Shown here piece after piece: positions 1-9,814 of a stretch of 40,665 nt of DNA (within the stretch, counting starts at the first letter, position 1; every line of letters starts with the position of its first letter). The translations under genes were made by a program, and so were the position numbers. Source of the stretch: Lysinibacillus fusiformis (GTDB taxonomy: Bacteria > Bacillota > Bacilli > Bacillales_A > Planococcaceae); contig JASENG010000025.1 of assembly GCA_030027265.1 (NCBI GenBank), forward strand, positions 1 through 40,665. Reading direction: 5' to 3'. Below the pieces are notes generated by a model. It saw nothing but the letters and a program-made list of their open reading frames with translations. It was not told the DNA's origin and did no database searches.

Positions 1-69
1 TTTGCTTACGGAGACGAAAAATTAAATGATTTTAAGAATTTTATACGGAGAGAAATACCTATGTATTAA
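1..69 (+). CDS. 3' end of an unidentified gene (truncated by the window edge)
   Basis: Frame 1 from the first base is open for 22 codons and ends in TAA at 67-69; the two other plus-strand frames hit stops within about 40 bases. The residues end in FIRREIPMY and the composition (D, E, K, N, with F and Y) looks protein-like. It converges on the minus-strand gene that ends at 96, leaving 26 bases between the stops. The piece is too short to assign to a family. It could be chance in AT-rich DNA, so confidence is moderate to low. Confidence 0.42.
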   Translation, partial: FAYGDEKLNDFKNFIRREIPMY

Positions 70-95
70 CAAATAATATACAACCTACAAAAAAG

Positions 96-989
96 TTAAT
101 CAATATTCTTTAAATAATTTTCTAACACATACTCAAAAGCAAGTTTTGGATAATTGCTCGAGATTAGCCAAACATTTTCTTTATTCTTGAGTTGATAGAA
201 TGCTTGATGTGTCGCAAGTTTACTATAAAACATTATATAATCTACATGAACATTTTTAAGCTTCGTAAAATCCTCTATTGCCGAGTAACATGTAAGTTCC
301 TTTAAATGATACTGCTCCTTCAACTGATCAGTTTGCTCTACTGACCAATTGAAGCCAACGCAGGCTAATCTTTTCCCAATAAGTTTTTTTTCATTTTCAT
401 ATATTATTATCTTTGTTTGAAGTATTTTATTTTCTCCTAAAGCTTCTGTTAGTTGTTCGCTAATTATTTCTTTTTGCTTAGTAATTTGTTTGAGTGTTTC
501 TAATTTTGTAAATTGCTTTGCATATGTTTTCTCTTTTTTTTCTAACTGCAACTGAAAACTAACTGTTAACTGTTTTTCTTTTTCTATAAGTGCTTCCTCA
601 ATATCTCGTAACTGCTCAGCTTGTTCTATGGTTACTAACTGTTTCCCTTGATACCATTTTCTTAATTGCTTGGTGAACAAATAACTAAGAAAACACCATG
701 CTTCCCCATACTTTACACTGAAGATTTGATCCGATTCTCTATTCTCAAACGCTTTAAAAATTTCTTCTATCCAAAAACTGTAAATACTCTCGACTATTTC
801 CTCACCTTTGTTCTCGTCCAACCAGCATAATTCAAATAGTTTCTCACAGTAATTATCTTTATCATAATGCAGGAGTGGTATTGGTTCAATTTTTTGAAAC
901 GCTAATTGGTATTTTGACTTTTCTAACAAATCTCCTAATATCTGTTTTACAAAAACTCGCTCGGCTAGGATAACTAAAGTATCATACAT
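96..989 (-). CDS. Coiled-coil protein with DUF2325-like C-terminal domain
   Basis: A 297-residue soluble protein in three parts. Residues 1 to about 120 are helical and aromatic-rich. About 120-195 is a charged coiled coil rich in E, K and Q. The last 100 residues begin with hydrophobic strand-like KRLACVGFNWS and later have VDYIMFYSKLATHQAFY, alternating like a small Rossmann-type domain. That layout (a CVG near the start, then an hhh-Y and a conserved H) resembles DUF2325 proteins of Firmicutes, whose role is unknown. Its ATG overlaps the stop of the upstream Sel1-repeat gene by one base (TGATG), so the two are translationally coupled and probably act together. No catalytic motif is obvious. 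The DUF2325 link is by eye and needs a profile search. Confidence 0.75.
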   Translation of the reverse strand: MYDTLVILAERVFVKQILGDLLEKSKYQLAFQKIEPIPLLHYDKDNYCEKLFELCWLDENKGEEIVESIYSFWIEEIFKAFENRESDQIFSVKYGEAWCFLSYLFTKQLRKWYQGKQLVTIEQAEQLRDIEEALIEKEKQLTVSFQLQLEKKEKTYAKQFTKLETLKQITKQKEIISEQLTEALGENKILQTKIIIYENEKKLIGKRLACVGFNWSVEQTDQLKEQYHLKELTCYSAIEDFTKLKNVHVDYIMFYSKLATHQAFYQLKNKENVWLISSNYPKLAFEYVLENYLKNID

Positions 990-2665
990 CAGATCTGCCC
1001 CGCTTTTATTATTTTTAAATATTGAGCCGCTTCTGGATCCATGTTTTGCTTAGCGATTGAAAACCATTTAGCCGCTTCTTGCCAATCCTTTTTATACGGA
1101 ATAATACCATTATAGTAGAATAGTGCAATATAGAACGCAGCTTCTGATTTAGGATTTTGTTGATAAGCCTTTCTGAAATGATTCATTGCTTCTTCAGCTA
1201 CCGATTTTGGTATTACACCTGTTTGCAATAATATAAACCCTGATAAAATATGTCCTAAGTAATAATCATGAGCGGCTGCTTGTTTTGCATATTGAAGCGC
1301 TTTATCTAGGTCTCTCTCAAAATATTGACCATTTGAGAAAAGTGATGCCAACGCTGCTTGTGCAATATAGCTGTCCTTTTGAGCTGCCACTATAAACAAC
1401 TCTAACGCTTTTTTTATATTTTTAGGAACTCCTTCTCCTTCTCTATAAGCTTCCCCCAATAAGCGATATGCATCTGGATGACCAAGTTCCATCGCTTTTT
1501 CTAGATATGATATAGCTTCATTTACATTTTTATATTTTGCAGGACCCGCAAATAAAACATATCCCTTTGTGGAATAACCAGCTGCATAATCTTTTTCAAT
1601 TAGCCATTCAGCTAACTGTAGTACCTCGCGAAAACGACCAAAATTTAAGTGAATTTCAATCTCTTTTTCAATTAGTACAGGATCTTGTTCAAATACCTTT
1701 TCAAAGTTTTCAAGAAGTACTTGTATCACTTGTTTACGATTACTCTTTTGTTTACTTGTACCTTTAATAGTTACTTTATTATTTTTCTCTCCAATAAGTA
1801 CAGATGTTGGCTCTACAAATGGTTTATTTTCTCCAATTAGTGAATTTAACTCTGAACGATCTTTAGAGTCAAAGTAACGTTCTACAGCTTCGACCACATT
1901 ATTTTGTTTAGCCAGTAATGGGAAATACTCACAAAATATTGGCCATAAACGTTTCGCTGCTTCAACATCCTGAATCATTTCTCGAGAAGTGAAATTACTT
2001 ATACCACTATTCAACTGATAAATTGCTTCATCACTTTGAATTTTTTTTTGCTTTAAAATATCCTTACGCTGTTCTATCACCTTCTCCATTGAAAGAACGT
2101 CTGCCATTAATTCATGTTGTACAAATTTCGTAGTATTTTCTTGCTTTGTTTGATTTAATAGCAGCAAATTATCTAGCCATTTTAAAATGAACATTTTTTG
2201 TGCTAATACATCCTTGTTCATTTTATTGAGGGTTGTCGCAAGGCGATCTTTTATATGTATTTTAGTCATAGGATCTTTTGTTTGTTTATGTAGTTCATTA
2301 TATAAATATAAACGAAGTTCTAATGGTAAAAAGCTAATTTCTCTCGAATCTGAAACTCTGAATTCATCTACAAAATATGGAATAACAAGTTCATTAATTA
2401 GACGATTAATTTCATGTATATTTACGTCTGTTGGCAAAAATTGATTCTCAGTGATTTCATTAAAATGCTTTGTTAAAAATTTTAACGCATCATCGTAATG
2501 TTCTACCTTCATTTGATTAAAAATAGTGTATACAACTGGTATATAGCGTTCAAATCCTGCATTTTCACTTACAAGAACTATGATATCTTTTTCAAATTGA
2601 GTAGAATTTTTTTGAAAGCGTTTTTCATATTCCTTACATTTTGTAAATAACTTTTTAATATTCAA
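989..2665 (-). CDS. Sel1/TPR-repeat protein
   Basis: A 558-residue protein. From about residue 370 to 550 it carries consecutive Sel1-type repeats, recognisable by units such as AISYLEKAMELGHPDAYRLL, GEAYREGEGVPKN and AAKWFSIAKQNMDPEAAQYL. Sel1 repeats form helical solenoids that bind proteins, so this is probably a scaffold or sensor. The N-terminal 350 residues are helical, with no motif I recognise; a KGTSKQKSNRKQ stretch near 300 looks like a flexible linker. There is no signal peptide or membrane segment. It is the first gene of a two-gene unit and its TGA overlaps the ATG of the DUF2325-like gene. More than 600 bases of non-coding DNA lie upstream, so the promoter is probably there. The repeat call is firm; the role is inferred. 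Confidence 0.8.
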   Translation of the reverse strand: MNIKKLFTKCKEYEKRFQKNSTQFEKDIIVLVSENAGFERYIPVVYTIFNQMKVEHYDDALKFLTKHFNEITENQFLPTDVNIHEINRLINELVIPYFVDEFRVSDSREISFLPLELRLYLYNELHKQTKDPMTKIHIKDRLATTLNKMNKDVLAQKMFILKWLDNLLLLNQTKQENTTKFVQHELMADVLSMEKVIEQRKDILKQKKIQSDEAIYQLNSGISNFTSREMIQDVEAAKRLWPIFCEYFPLLAKQNNVVEAVERYFDSKDRSELNSLIGENKPFVEPTSVLIGEKNNKVTIKGTSKQKSNRKQVIQVLLENFEKVFEQDPVLIEKEIEIHLNFGRFREVLQLAEWLIEKDYAAGYSTKGYVLFAGPAKYKNVNEAISYLEKAMELGHPDAYRLLGEAYREGEGVPKNIKKALELFIVAAQKDSYIAQAALASLFSNGQYFERDLDKALQYAKQAAAHDYYLGHILSGFILLQTGVIPKSVAEEAMNHFRKAYQQNPKSEAAFYIALFYYNGIIPYKKDWQEAAKWFSIAKQNMDPEAAQYLKIIKAGQI

Positions 2666-3278
2666 TATCTTACAATCCTCCCATACTATTCAATTGTTAA
2701 ATAGTAAAAATAATCTAGATGTAAATATTGTGATTTATCAACATTTATTCAACCATGCTGAAAATTAATCTCTCCACTCTTCTAAATTATCAACTATTAA
2801 TAATTATATAGTACCTTTATTTATATTTATTCTTAAAATTGTTAGCACTTATATTAGAGTTTTATTTGATGGAGTGGTTAACAATATTTTTTAAAAAAGT
2901 AACCCTAAACTTCTTTCAATTTTGCAATTTGTAAAAATTATAAAGAAGAAACAAGAGGGTTATCCTTTATATACCCAATAGCAAGAACTCGACTTGATTT
3001 GGCCAAGTTCTTGGTATTTTGGTTATGCTAATTTTTCCTTATTTTGAAAAGAGGTAGTTGAATCTAAATACTTAACTTCTTCTAGGAGAGCATCTATGAA
3101 GTGTTTTTCTAACTTTTAATGGCCATTTTTATCAACCTAATAAAATACTATGAATGCAGGGAGTAAAAATAATAAAAATGAAACAAACGCCAAAATCCAA
3201 TTTCAAAAACCAGATTAAATTAAAATTTTCCTGTGATAAATATAGGTCCTAGATAGATACAGCTTTCTTTAAAAAAAA
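2666..3278. other. Intergenic stretch with one long hairpin
   Basis: There is no convincing gene here; only very short frames are open. An 8-base inverted repeat, CAAGAACT (2982-2989) and AGTTCTTG (3006-3013), is followed by TATTTT, so it could be a weak terminator read on the plus strand or part of a structured RNA. The stretch should also hold the promoter of the leftward Sel1-repeat gene, but I could not fix its -35 and -10 boxes. Confidence 0.4.
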
Positions 3279-5102
3279 TTAATATTCATCATTCTCAACA
3301 TTCAAGAGAGTATCCTTTACATTAGAATTAATTTTGTCTACGGTCCATCCCCATGTATTTCTTTTTTTATTAAAGATTCTTTTTTTGGTATATTCTATTT
3401 TGTCTAAGTTCTTAATCTTATATTCTTTTACTAATTTTGGGGGAATATAGACATCATCTACAAATGCAAAAGGATTTGAATATTCTTTTTCGACATATCC
3501 GCTTGCTGTTTGGATGAAATGATGGATATATTTTTCATCTCCGGGAATAATTGCGTAAATTTTATACAATTCAGTTCTCTTTTTATCTTCTAGCATTTTC
3601 ACCTTTAGTGTTTGATCTGCTTTCCAGTCTTGTTCTTGATTGATTGAGTCCATGTAAAAATAGCCTCTTTTTATGTGATTATTAACTACGTATGCAAAGT
3701 TGATAACACCTTTTTCATGATTTACATAGGTTACAAAAACATCACTATACGGAAGTGTTTCATATAAAATGGCTTCTGCTTTGACAGCGTACTCTTTTAA
3801 ATTTTCTCTCGTGTTGGCAGATTTGGTATTACTGTACCAGCTTTCATTTATTAAATCGGCTATTGGTTGTGAAATCTTCCCCCATTTTTGCATACGAGTC
3901 GATATTAATTGATCTAACTCAAATTTCGCATTAGAGAATAATTCCCTTTTCACTAAAAGCCGGATAATTTTTTCCTGTATACCGACAATCATTTCTGGTT
4001 TTGTTTTACATAGGAGCCCAGCACATAAGCAGTTGAATTTTTCATCATCATCGACAAGTTCACTTATTAAATCCCATACCCAAAATTCTTTACTTTTCGT
4101 TTTAGCAAAATGGATTAATTCTTCTAACGCTTCTTCTTTTCTTTTTACTTTCATTAGCAATTTAGCTTTATAATATGATAGCCATTCAAATGTCGGATTT
4201 TTCGGTATTTCAGAATTTAAAATAAGTATAAAATCATGTATTTTTTGTTCTATTAAATTCGTGCTAGGTATAGAAATGAGCTTTTTCGCATGGAAGTTTA
4301 AAACCTTCTCTGCAAATGGCCGAACGTGTATTGTTTCATTTTTCTCATTTATAAAACTAGAGGCTTCATAGTCTATCCAATCAAACCACCCAAATTCAAT
4401 TGTATCCATGAATAAGAGATAGTTAGAATCATTTAGTTGATTTCGGATTTCTTTGATAAGAGAACGTGACGCAGAACTTTCATCCCTTGTGTAAATTCGT
4501 CGTTCAATAAATTTTGAATCGTGGCCACAGAATCTAAGTATTTGTGGAAGGATTCTATTCGCATAGGATTCGTGTTTTTGAATTACTTTACGGAATGACC
4601 ATAGTATGGAATTTTTCAATTTATTTAGAGCATCATTCCCTAAATTGTTTATGTTAGCGTAATTTAAAGAGACATTATCATTTAAAATCGTGATGTTATT
4701 AATATATGTTTCGATATTATTTTCAGATAGCTTTAGATAATCATACATCACCCAACCGAAAGTAATAACTGCTTCTTTATTATTTCGATTAGCTTGAAGG
4801 ATAGGCAAAATAAGATTAAATGCCTCTTGCAGCTTTTTTTCTTTCCTTAGTTGATTGACCTGCGCGATTGGATCTTTTGACAATTGCCCACCGTTTTGTT
4901 GAATTTTAAAGTTAATCTTCTCTAACTTTGATAAAATTTCAGCTATTTCCGTCTGACTTTTAGCATATTCATTTTCTAATTCTTCAAGGAAATCATTATG
5001 AGCGATACGCTTTAATGAGAAATCTTGTAACAATTTAAATTTTATATAGTGAGTTGTACAAATTTCATATAAATCATCCTTAAATTGTTTAGTATTGTAC
5101 AA
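3279..5102 (-). CDS. Helical-repeat protein with OB/S1-like segment, partner of the NERD helicase
   Basis: A 607-residue protein. The N-terminal three quarters is helical and TPR-like (for example KKLQEAFNLILPILQANRNN and KRKEEALEELIHFAKTKSKE). Around residues 450-560 alternating beta-type residues start with DVFVTYVNHEKGVINFAYVV and look like an OB/S1 or cold-shock fold; a short basic tail follows. TPR plus S1/CSD-like combinations have been described in TOTE-type conflict systems, so a nucleic-acid sensing role is plausible, but this is a resemblance by eye. The start is TTG at 5100-5102, placed 9 bases after an AAAGGAG site; the ATG in that spacer is a decoy because its frame stops after six codons. 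It lies 41 bases downstream of the NERD-helicase gene on the same strand and is probably cotranscribed. Confidence 0.8.
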   Translation of the reverse strand: MYNTKQFKDDLYEICTTHYIKFKLLQDFSLKRIAHNDFLEELENEYAKSQTEIAEILSKLEKINFKIQQNGGQLSKDPIAQVNQLRKEKKLQEAFNLILPILQANRNNKEAVITFGWVMYDYLKLSENNIETYINNITILNDNVSLNYANINNLGNDALNKLKNSILWSFRKVIQKHESYANRILPQILRFCGHDSKFIERRIYTRDESSASRSLIKEIRNQLNDSNYLLFMDTIEFGWFDWIDYEASSFINEKNETIHVRPFAEKVLNFHAKKLISIPSTNLIEQKIHDFILILNSEIPKNPTFEWLSYYKAKLLMKVKRKEEALEELIHFAKTKSKEFWVWDLISELVDDDEKFNCLCAGLLCKTKPEMIVGIQEKIIRLLVKRELFSNAKFELDQLISTRMQKWGKISQPIADLINESWYSNTKSANTRENLKEYAVKAEAILYETLPYSDVFVTYVNHEKGVINFAYVVNNHIKRGYFYMDSINQEQDWKADQTLKVKMLEDKKRTELYKIYAIIPGDEKYIHHFIQTASGYVEKEYSNPFAFVDDVYIPPKLVKEYKIKNLDKIEYTKKRIFNKKRNTWGWTVDKINSNVKDTLLNVENDEY

Positions 5103-5143
5103 TTTTCATTTCTCCTTTTTTTCAAGTTTAACTCATCTCCTAG

Positions 5144-8008
5144 CTAATTTAGTATTAATTCTTTGGTTAAACCGTAAAACTGGTTAATAACATTAACAAT
5201 CTCTACTAATAGGTTCTCATCACCATTCAAGTAGTTAAATTTAGAAATCATTCCATCTGCCTTATACCAAAGTTGAACATTAAGTTCATTTTCGTGTTTT
5301 CTAAAGTTTAATATTAAATTCCATTCACCGAATTTTGGGACAGTCATTTTAATATCATAACTATTTAAAATGGAAGATAGCTCTTGTAAGTATGATTTTA
5401 TTTCTCCTATTTCTTCGGAAACATCCTGCGAATTGGATTTTAATAGCTCTAGGATTTTTTCGAAGTCTTGTTTTTCCCCCAACTTTAATCTCGGAATCTT
5501 CATTTCTCCTTTTCCGTTATAATCGAAAAATAGCTCAATTTTCCGATTATCGATATCTAAAGTAACAATTTCTAAATAATTTCTAGAAGCAATATTTGAT
5601 ATACTGGCGGTATTTCCTAATTGGTTTTCCAAAAATTCTTGGAGCTGCTCTGCGGCAGTACTTCCATTTGAAAGTGTGATTATATTCGTCCTATTATTCG
5701 GTATCGTTGTAGGAGAGAGCTTATGGAATTCAGTTTTTAAGAAGGGGGTAATCGGCTCCCAATTAATTAGTTGAACCTCATTTAAAGCATTTGAAGTTCC
5801 TGTATAAAGCCATTTGAAATATTCTTTATTTGTTTTTCCTCGATTGTGACCTTGTTTGACATCGAAAAATACATTTTCAAAAGAATAAGCCATTGCCTTA
5901 TTCACCGTCATTGCCCAGCCGAATTTCACTTTCGCTGCATTATAAAATTGAAAGTATCCCGAGCCCGGTGTATTTAATTTTTTGAGAACACGAGTCCTAT
6001 ATGCTTTTTCAAATACTGTAAGCTTCCGTTTATCGATAGCACTTCTATAAATCGTTTTATTCCCTTCTTCTATTTTGATATAGTCATTATTTGATAACAT
6101 TTCCTCAAATTCCGGGCTTTTTTCAAATGGCTCTTTAGCAAGTAATTCTTTTTCATAACGTGATAGAAGGATTTGATAAGCAATCATTTCATCTTGATTT
6201 AGTTCATTTTTCTCAGCCTTTAAATAGTTCTCAAAAATTAAAGTTTCAATTGTACTGTTATCCTGAAGCCTAATTTGACAAGGGATAAACTTTAATGACA
6301 CTTTGCTTTCTTTTATCTCCACCACTTTCTCGATTGTCTTTGCACAATCTACTTGGATCACTTCTCCAAAAGAGCCATTATCAATTCTTTTTGGTTCTAG
6401 ATATGAAAAAGCTGTTTCTCTCATATCGAAAGGAGATACTGTTTGGGCAGTTAAGTTTGGCCCAACCGCTTTAATAGTCGAATTGAAAATGACAAAATCT
6501 TTTGGATTGATTTCATTACCATTATTAATAATATTTTTCTTTATCCATAAATTAACTTGATTGGCCTGTTCATTCGAAAATACAAGTATTTTACTAGTTT
6601 GTGGATGGGTATATGCACGTTTGAGCAAATCTATTTGGTTTTCTTTTTTGCAAAAATCAATTTCTGCTGTAGGATTAATCAGTAAATGATTAAAGCGTTC
6701 CGATTGAATACTTTTAGCGATTTTGTTACAAACATTAATAATTTCCGAGTGCTCATTATTATCAGGAAGCTCCATTTCGAAAACTTCTGAGTTTATTTCT
6801 TTTAATTCGAGAAGAGTTTTTAAATATTCGGGATTGAGTGCATGTTCTATTTTTGAGCCGTAATTTAGTTTATTATGGTCTCCAATAAAAATGACTTTAC
6901 TTTCAGGATGAGATTTTAAATCAATATATTTCAAAAGGTCATTTAATAACATACCTGAACCAAACTGTAATAATTCAGAATCAAAACTAGAGTTTGTGAT
7001 TAATTGACTATCATCAATGATATATAACGTTTTTTCCTCAGCATGTACATCATCCTGTTTCTTTAATGGGATGCTTTTTTTAAAGGATTGATCTATGGTT
7101 TCTAATGAGAAATCGAATATCGTACCATATAGTGACTCTACCTCTTCTAGATCCGGATTACTCTCCAACATTTTCCTTCTTATACGATTAGAATAAGCAA
7201 AGACTGGTACATCAGTAAAATTCAGATCAAAAGCTTGTTCACGGATCGTAGGAATAAGTGATGTTTTTCCACTTTTTGTATTCCCTGAAAGAATCATTAT
7301 TCGACTATTAGAAGTTAAAAATTCATTTATGGTTTGTGTGTACTTTTCCTTCACTTCTTGATCATTAACTGGTTGTATTTCTACTTTTTCTTCAACATGA
7401 AAGTCAAATTGATAAGTAGATGCATGGAATAAAGTTTCTAAGAAAACTTTTTTCCCATTTTCTGATAAATAATTTTTATTCTTATCTTCTAAGACATCAA
7501 TAATATCTACAATTTTATGACGATAATCTGTTGAATCAGCGATTGAAAAACCAATCTGATATTCCTTTGGTATCTCTCCAATTATTTCTACTTTTTCATG
7601 AAAACAAACAATAGTAGAAATAGACTTCTTGTCGAAGTTGTGCAAACGACGAGAAAGTTCATGCACCAATTTTTTTCGTTGTTTACCGATTTGTGCAAAC
7701 GGATTGGGAGAGCTCCCCCCTTTCACGGTAGTCTCGTTGTTGAGTATCCATTTTCCAAACCTAAATGTATCTTCAGAAGGAAGTTCTAACGTGCCACTAT
7801 AATTTTTAAAATCAATTAAGATAATTTGCTGTTCAGTAACCAATAAGCAGTCGATTTGCAAATCGTCTCGAGTATTACATTCAGGCATGCCCAATAAAAT
7901 ACCATTCCAATTCTTTAGCTTGAATATCTGTGATAGCTCTTCTGATATTTTCCTAAAAAAGACATTCTCATACGATTTTGATGATTTACCTTTGAGAATT
8001 TCTAACAT
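5144..8008 (-). CDS. NERD-nuclease / superfamily 1-type helicase fusion
   Basis: A 954-residue protein. The N-terminal domain (about 1-130) has the NERD pattern: E14, then QIDCLLV with D53, then LIDFKNY with D66 and K68, the expected acidic and lysine metal-nuclease residues of the PD-(D/E)XK-like fold. A helicase core follows: Walker A GNTKSGKTS (about 241-249), Walker B LYIIDDSQ (about 326), a motif III-like VIFIGDHNKLNY, and a motif V/VI-like FGWAMTVNKAMAYSFENV near 691-712. The last 200 residues have no known motif. Proteins joining NERD to UvrD- or DUF2075-like helicases occur in phage-defence loci; the staphylococcal nuclease-helicase Nhi is a functional analogy only. The ATG at 8008 follows a GGGAGGA site. 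It is the first gene of a two-gene unit. Confidence 0.87.
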   Translation of the reverse strand: MLEILKGKSSKSYENVFFRKISEELSQIFKLKNWNGILLGMPECNTRDDLQIDCLLVTEQQIILIDFKNYSGTLELPSEDTFRFGKWILNNETTVKGGSSPNPFAQIGKQRKKLVHELSRRLHNFDKKSISTIVCFHEKVEIIGEIPKEYQIGFSIADSTDYRHKIVDIIDVLEDKNKNYLSENGKKVFLETLFHASTYQFDFHVEEKVEIQPVNDQEVKEKYTQTINEFLTSNSRIMILSGNTKSGKTSLIPTIREQAFDLNFTDVPVFAYSNRIRRKMLESNPDLEEVESLYGTIFDFSLETIDQSFKKSIPLKKQDDVHAEEKTLYIIDDSQLITNSSFDSELLQFGSGMLLNDLLKYIDLKSHPESKVIFIGDHNKLNYGSKIEHALNPEYLKTLLELKEINSEVFEMELPDNNEHSEIINVCNKIAKSIQSERFNHLLINPTAEIDFCKKENQIDLLKRAYTHPQTSKILVFSNEQANQVNLWIKKNIINNGNEINPKDFVIFNSTIKAVGPNLTAQTVSPFDMRETAFSYLEPKRIDNGSFGEVIQVDCAKTIEKVVEIKESKVSLKFIPCQIRLQDNSTIETLIFENYLKAEKNELNQDEMIAYQILLSRYEKELLAKEPFEKSPEFEEMLSNNDYIKIEEGNKTIYRSAIDKRKLTVFEKAYRTRVLKKLNTPGSGYFQFYNAAKVKFGWAMTVNKAMAYSFENVFFDVKQGHNRGKTNKEYFKWLYTGTSNALNEVQLINWEPITPFLKTEFHKLSPTTIPNNRTNIITLSNGSTAAEQLQEFLENQLGNTASISNIASRNYLEIVTLDIDNRKIELFFDYNGKGEMKIPRLKLGEKQDFEKILELLKSNSQDVSEEIGEIKSYLQELSSILNSYDIKMTVPKFGEWNLILNFRKHENELNVQLWYKADGMISKFNYLNGDENLLVEIVNVINQFYGLTKELILN

Positions 8009-8658
8009 ATCAAGTTCTTCCTCCCTTTATTATGTCCACTCTTATTGCATATTCTTAGGACTACAAATATTAAAGTTTGCTTTAAATTCCATCTAACTAT
8101 ATTTTTTTTTCCAGTTAATGTTCTATAAAAATATATTGTTAAGCATGAAGCTTAACACTTCTATGACTATTTTCTCACATTAAGCAAATTATCCCATTAC
8201 ATGTTTTAAATTTCAATTTTTCATTCAATTCATTTATGATTTAAGACCCCGCCTGAAATTAAATTGAATTTTCGAAGCGTTATTAAAGCTATGCTGGACA
8301 AACCTTATTCAGTGAATTAAACAACTACTTTTTTCATTTATGACTACCACATTGAATTCCACAACACAAGATCACCAAAACGCAAAAGACCGAAACTCTT
8401 ATTTTTCAAGGGTTTCGATCTTTAGCGAATTCTATTGATTCCTATGTGAGGAGACAGCGGGTGTTGCTTTTCTAATATCCTTTGACCCTATAATATCAAC
8501 GTTTTTAAGGGTTTTTATAATTGAAAAATGCTTTTACTATGGTTTTAATAAAGTTTTATTAACTTGCTTACTAAGTCAATTACTTCAAAAAATATCTTCC
8601 TAAAAATATTAATTTATTGTTAATATATAATTATAATTACTTTATTTGGGAGGTTGCA
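8009..8658. other. Divergent intergenic region with promoters and a hairpin
   Basis: This separates the leftward NERD-helicase unit from the rightward membrane-protein gene. No coding frame is convincing. It must hold promoters for both directions; the last 130 bases are very AT-rich. The one clear structure is the hairpin at 8385-8423, described separately. Confidence 0.45.
8385..8423 (+). terminator. Terminator-like hairpin without a matching upstream gene
   Basis: Arms AAAGA-CGAAAC-TC (8385-8398) and GG-GTTTCG-TCTTT (8410-8423) pair with one interior mismatch, flanked by A-rich and T-rich ends. The form matches Bacillus bidirectional terminators. No plus-strand gene lies upstream, because both flanking genes read outward. 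It may be left from a deleted gene or shield the two promoters from each other. Confidence 0.45.
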
Positions 8659-9780
8659 ATGATTTGGAAATTAGTAGCAATAATATTATTTGGATTTTTA
8701 ACATATTTATTTTTTAGGAACTTATTACATAGTTGGATATTATCGATAAAGTTAAAAAAAGTCCCTAGTTGGATAAGCCCAAATTCATTATTAAATATAG
8801 TAAGTGTATTATTAGCAATTTTTTCAATTGCTATCACGATGAATGAATCACTTGTAGATTCAATCAATACTCATTTTACTAGTAACGGTCAGACATATTT
8901 AATATTATTTCTAATTATTTTAGTCATAACATTTTATGCTATGAATATTAAAGATGACAAAATCCAATACCTTGAAAAACAATTAGATTCCGAAACAAAA
9001 AATTTATGGGAAAATTACGCTGAATTAAATGAATTTTATAGACAAAAGTCATTATTTAACTCAATGGAAATTTTTATAAACTCTACTCCAACCGTAGTTT
9101 CCATACAAAGATACAGATATCGAACACTAAAAAACCATAAAGTATTAAAAATCATTATTAATGGTGATCATACTACCGTTAGAGAAGGTGATGATTTAAA
9201 CCTTGTTTCGCAAGCATATTTTGAATTTAATCTAGATGAAATAAATACGATTATAAGTGCATATTTGAAAGCAACTGTAAGCTTTAAAACATATAATGAA
9301 AAAGACGATGATTTTGAAGCATTGCAAGATATCTATTTAAGACTACTTGGAGAGTTGAAGAATTTATCAATTGAACAAATTGATAATACTTATACATATA
9401 AGTTTGAACTAGTGAAACTTTTACACAATTTATTAGAGAAAAGCATGAATGTAAGTTTTAAAATTGAATTATCTTCAGATAAAATGCAAAAACTAAATGG
9501 TCGTAAATCCGGTATTGATATTGCTATGTTTTTACTTAAAGATTATATGTCCATAAAATCGAGCCTTGATCTTTTCAATTATAAAGGTACTTCGGATTCG
9601 AAAAAAGCAAGGATGTATTCTAACTTACAATTAACAAATAAACTTGGGGAAAACTTTGTTTATGTAATCGCTCATCAAACCGATGATTCATGGACTCAAG
9701 ATAAAGTAATTCAAAAGGTTGAAGAAGATACAAAGAATTTCCTTGAAATAATCGATGCAGAAATCCACTTTATTTCATAA
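8659..9780 (+). CDS. Membrane protein with three N-terminal TM segments and a large cytosolic domain
   Basis: Starting at the ATG at 8659, which follows GGGAGG at 8648-8653, the product is 373 residues; an upstream in-frame ATG at 8617 has no ribosome site. Hydrophobic segments lie at about 1-23 (WKLVAIILFGFLTYLFF), 45-63 (LLNIVSVLLAIFSIAITM) and 80-97 (YLILFLIILVITFYAM). A short coiled coil follows, then an alpha/beta domain of about 250 residues with no motif I recognise. Three TM segments plus a cytosolic domain would suit a membrane effector or sensor, but nothing proves that. The 65-residue gene downstream, 34 bases on, shares the transcript up to a terminator at 10019. The family is unknown to me. 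Confidence 0.8.
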   Translation: MIWKLVAIILFGFLTYLFFRNLLHSWILSIKLKKVPSWISPNSLLNIVSVLLAIFSIAITMNESLVDSINTHFTSNGQTYLILFLIILVITFYAMNIKDDKIQYLEKQLDSETKNLWENYAELNEFYRQKSLFNSMEIFINSTPTVVSIQRYRYRTLKNHKVLKIIINGDHTTVREGDDLNLVSQAYFEFNLDEINTIISAYLKATVSFKTYNEKDDDFEALQDIYLRLLGELKNLSIEQIDNTYTYKFELVKLLHNLLEKSMNVSFKIELSSDKMQKLNGRKSGIDIAMFLLKDYMSIKSSLDLFNYKGTSDSKKARMYSNLQLTNKLGENFVYVIAHQTDDSWTQDKVIQKVEEDTKNFLEIIDAEIHFIS

Positions 9781-9814
9781 AATAATGTTATAATACACTT
9801 AGGAGGTGTTTTGT

